DNA of 64,000 bases from Luteolibacter flavescens (lineage in GTDB: Bacteria; Verrucomicrobiota; Verrucomicrobiia; Verrucomicrobiales; Akkermansiaceae), in the NCBI RefSeq assembly GCF_025950085.1, contig NZ_JAPDDS010000017.1:56223-120222 (forward strand), in the 5' to 3' direction. The notes beneath the pieces are model-generated. The model was not told the DNA's origin, did not search any database, and saw nothing but the letters and a program-made list of their open reading frames with translations. A program made the translations under genes and the position numbers. Shown piece by piece: positions 62,394-64,000 of the stretch. Every line of letters starts with the position of its first letter. Position 1 is the first letter of the stretch.

Positions 62394-63293
62394 TCACTCC
62401 TCATCCCCCACGATTCCTCTCCCCTCTCCTTCCGACATCCGCCCCGCCACATGAAACTGCATCGGGCCGGTGATGATCTTGCCGAATTCATAGTAGGGAT
62501 AAGCCACCCGCTCGACCTCCGGCCCGCCGGGGCTCCTTCGATCCTCCACCCAAGTGCGGACGATTCTGAATCGCATGAGTTCACCATTCTCCTTCTCGCT
62601 TCTTTGCAGGACCCACTGCCCCTCCACGTCGAGATTGAACTCAAGGTCAGACTCTCCCCGCTCCATCGTGTTCCGAATGATGTCGAGCTTGCCGCTCCAG
62701 ACTTCCGCCATCTTCCGATTGATCTCCTCCACGGATTCATTCTCCTGAATACCCGGTATCAGATCGAGGATCGCCTGAATCCGAGGCGGCGGTGCCGTGT
62801 TCGGAAGCGGCGGGCGGGATGCCGCATGCGGGGTACCCTCGCGATAGAGCGTCAGCACGATCAAACTTCCACTCTTCCGATCACTCTTGAAGAAGACGAA
62901 TTCATCCGGGCGATCATGATAGATCCGCGCGATGTAGCGCCCGCTCAAAGAATAAAAGACGTTCGAATCTCCCGGGACAAGGAAGGCGTGCTTAGCGAGA
63001 TCCGGCCATCCGGGAGCATCGCCGAATTCCAAGAGCTCGCCATCCGCGGAAAGCATCGTCTGACCGTCTGCGGAGATCCATTTGCCCGAGCGCAGCTTCA
63101 GCCTCTCATTGGCCTCCTCCTCATTTCTTCGCTCCTTTTGCAGGAGTTCCCGCTCCCATTCTTCGCGCAGCAATGTCCGCAAGCGATCATCCGGAGCTGA
63201 TCCACCACCTGCCTGCTTGCCAGCAAGATAGCCGATGAATCCTCCGGAAAAAATGCCGAGGACCAGCACGAAGATCGCCACGCCCTTTCGCAT
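62394..63293 (-). CDS. membrane-anchored hypothetical protein (299 aa)
   Basis: A protein with a single N-terminal hydrophobic helix (about 4-22: GVAIFVLVLGIFSGGFIGYLAG) and a long charged coil after it (RLRTLLREEWERELLQKERRNEEEANER), then a soluble domain with PGWPDLAKHAFLVPGDSNVFY and IIRNTMERGESDLEFN. Its topology suggests an inner-membrane anchor with a cytoplasmic or periplasmic domain. Family not recognised. The start at 63293 gives MRKGVAIFV. Confidence 0.65.
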   Translation of the reverse strand: MRKGVAIFVLVLGIFSGGFIGYLAGKQAGGGSAPDDRLRTLLREEWERELLQKERRNEEEANERLKLRSGKWISADGQTMLSADGELLEFGDAPGWPDLAKHAFLVPGDSNVFYSLSGRYIARIYHDRPDEFVFFKSDRKSGSLIVLTLYREGTPHAASRPPLPNTAPPPRIQAILDLIPGIQENESVEEINRKMAEVWSGKLDIIRNTMERGESDLEFNLDVEGQWVLQRSEKENGELMRFRIVRTWVEDRRSPGGPEVERVAYPYYEFGKIITGPMQFHVAGRMSEGEGRGIVGDEE

Positions 63294-63417
63294 GGACGCA
63301 GAAGACGAAATCCAACGACCGTCCGTCAATCCAGCACGGACCTAGCAAAAAGACGTCACCTCCACCGCCCTCAAGCTTTCGCCAAATTAAGGCTGCCCTC
63401 AACCATTGGGCGCCCCC

Positions 63418-63546
63418 CTGGGAGCGCCGGTCATCAGACCGGCCCGAAGCCATCCTGACTGCCCGCCCTACCGACAACGCCCACATCGCAGCAAAGGGAA
63501 GGCCACCGGCCGCGGAAAACCACTGGGAACGCGGAATTCATTCCGC
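63418..63546. repeat. pair of REP-like palindromes in a gene-free stretch
   Basis: The gap 63294-63632 has no gene I can support. It contains two related units: CTGGGAGCGC with a palindrome at 63426-63443 (7-base arms, 4-base loop), and CTGGGAACGC with a perfect palindrome at 63531-63546 (7-base arms, 2-base centre). Both start with a CTGGGA(G/A)CGC leader followed by a hairpin, so they look like copies of one REP family. Confidence 0.6.
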
Positions 63547-63632
63547 CCGGGACAGGCAAGCACCACCAGCCATGGTGCCATAGCGCGTTGGTGCCACACA
63601 GGCCATGGGCCCAACCGGCCACCCGTGCGCAC

Positions 63633-63671
63633 AAAAAAAGAGCCCGGCACCTTCTCTCGAAGATGCCGGGC
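63633..63671 (-). terminator. intrinsic terminator of the rRNA operon
   Basis: On the minus strand an 8-base GC-rich stem (63642-63649 and 63664-63671) is followed by a run of seven T (63633-63639 in complement). It lies directly after the 5S rRNA 3' end. Confidence 0.9.
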
Positions 63672-63675
63672 AAAT

Positions 63676-63792
63676 ACCTGGCGGCGACCTACTCTCACAG
63701 GACCTGTCGTCCCAATACCATCGGCGCTGTGGCGTTTCACTTCCGGGTTCGGAATGGGACCGGGTGGTTCCACCACGCTCTGGCCACCAGAG
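63676..63792 (-). rRNA. rrf: 5S ribosomal RNA
   Basis: On the minus strand the sequence reads CTGGTGGCCAGAGCG at the 5' side, CCGAACCCGGAAGTGAAAC in the loop A-B region, CAGCGCCGATGGTA, and GAGAGTAGGTCGCCGCCAG at the 3' side, all conserved 5S features. The end stem pairs 8 bases (CTGGTGGC with GCCGCCAG). Ends are placed to within a few bases. The 23S gene should lie to the right, beyond the window. Confidence 0.93.
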
Positions 63793-64000
63793 GACAACCC
63801 TGCTTTCTATCGCTCGCACTTTGTCGTGCCAACCCAGGGCTGGGTCTCTAATGGTCGGAGGCCTCGGCCAGTCGTCATCGGTCGGCAGCAGTGCTGCCGG
63901 CCATTGGCGAACGGCCAATGTTCACCGCTCTCTGACATCCGCATGGAGCTTTCAAATCATTCCAATCAACCTCAATTCGTCCACTTTCAGAGCCGAGCGC
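63793..64000 (-). other. rRNA spacer, 23S side
   Basis: About 208 bases upstream of the 5S gene on the minus strand, reaching the window end. It includes AT-rich stretches and a CATTGGC/GCCAATG inverted pair near 63902-63920, but no recognisable 23S 3' end. It is interpreted as the 23S-5S spacer. Confidence 0.5.

Noticed and set aside
1..64000. CRISPR arrays, insertion sequences, phage genes or integrases.
   Set aside because: No regularly spaced direct repeats, transposase or integrase motifs were seen on either strand.

Overview
The window is GC-rich chromosomal DNA from a Gram-negative bacterium, most likely a member of the Verrucomicrobiota close to Luteolibacter and relatives. This is inferred from gene content: DUF5069, a PEP-CTERM surface protein, a very large protein with a pilin-like N-terminus resembling the Verru_Chthon cassette A family, an ECF sigma factor fused to a long C-terminal repeat domain, a GH29 fucosidase with discoidin-like modules, and an outer membrane made visible by OmpH and a TonB receptor. 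No phage, insertion sequence, integrase or CRISPR array was recognised.

Layout. 1-9475: a TPR protein (cut by the window edge), a six-hairpin mirrored repeat element, small membrane proteins, xylulokinase, a TonB receptor, OmpH/Skp, a secreted unknown and a CHAD protein. 9476-15303: a lipoprotein, nagA, a coupled acyltransferase and polysaccharide deacetylase facing a patatin, then a coupled A-type Fe-S carrier and J-domain protein. 15426-22312: housekeeping genes (rpmB, panD, an orphan nuoA, prs, a glycan-initiating sugar transferase, asd, a short-chain prenyl synthase). 22386-29551: an HNH module, the sigma-factor fusion, a MocR regulator with an EamA exporter and a palindromic operator candidate, a PaiB-like protein, VF530 and DUF5069. 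29675-38177: tRNA-Thr(CGT), a cysteine-rich lipoprotein, CSD-DUF1294 and NERD proteins, a putative HExxH protease, OsmC, RDD, a cysteine synthase homologue, a KH protein and tRNA-Arg(CCG). 38215-54528: a surface region with the fucosidase, a five-gene run (two related secreted proteins, a flavin-dependent halogenase, the pilin-like giant, a secreted unknown), a BlaI/M56 pair whose sensor carries a LamG-like domain, and a large secreted protein. 54603-64000: a PaoABC-type molybdenum aldehyde oxidoreductase, malate:quinone oxidoreductase, a probably frameshifted secreted gene, DUF1802, and the 5S rRNA end of an rRNA operon on the minus strand.

The region looks like core metabolism interleaved with cell-surface and glycan functions. 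Several genes point to sugar acquisition or turnover (fucosidase, xylulokinase, nagA, TonB receptor) and to envelope remodelling. The least explained parts are the halogenase-surface-protein cluster (41703-50173), the M56-LamG sensor with its repressor (50186-52449), the sigma-factor fusion (23079-25367) and the mirrored palindrome element (1719-1942).

All calls rest on reading the sequence and on remembered family features; no database search was run. Start codons are often uncertain because Shine-Dalgarno sequences are weak or absent at many genes.
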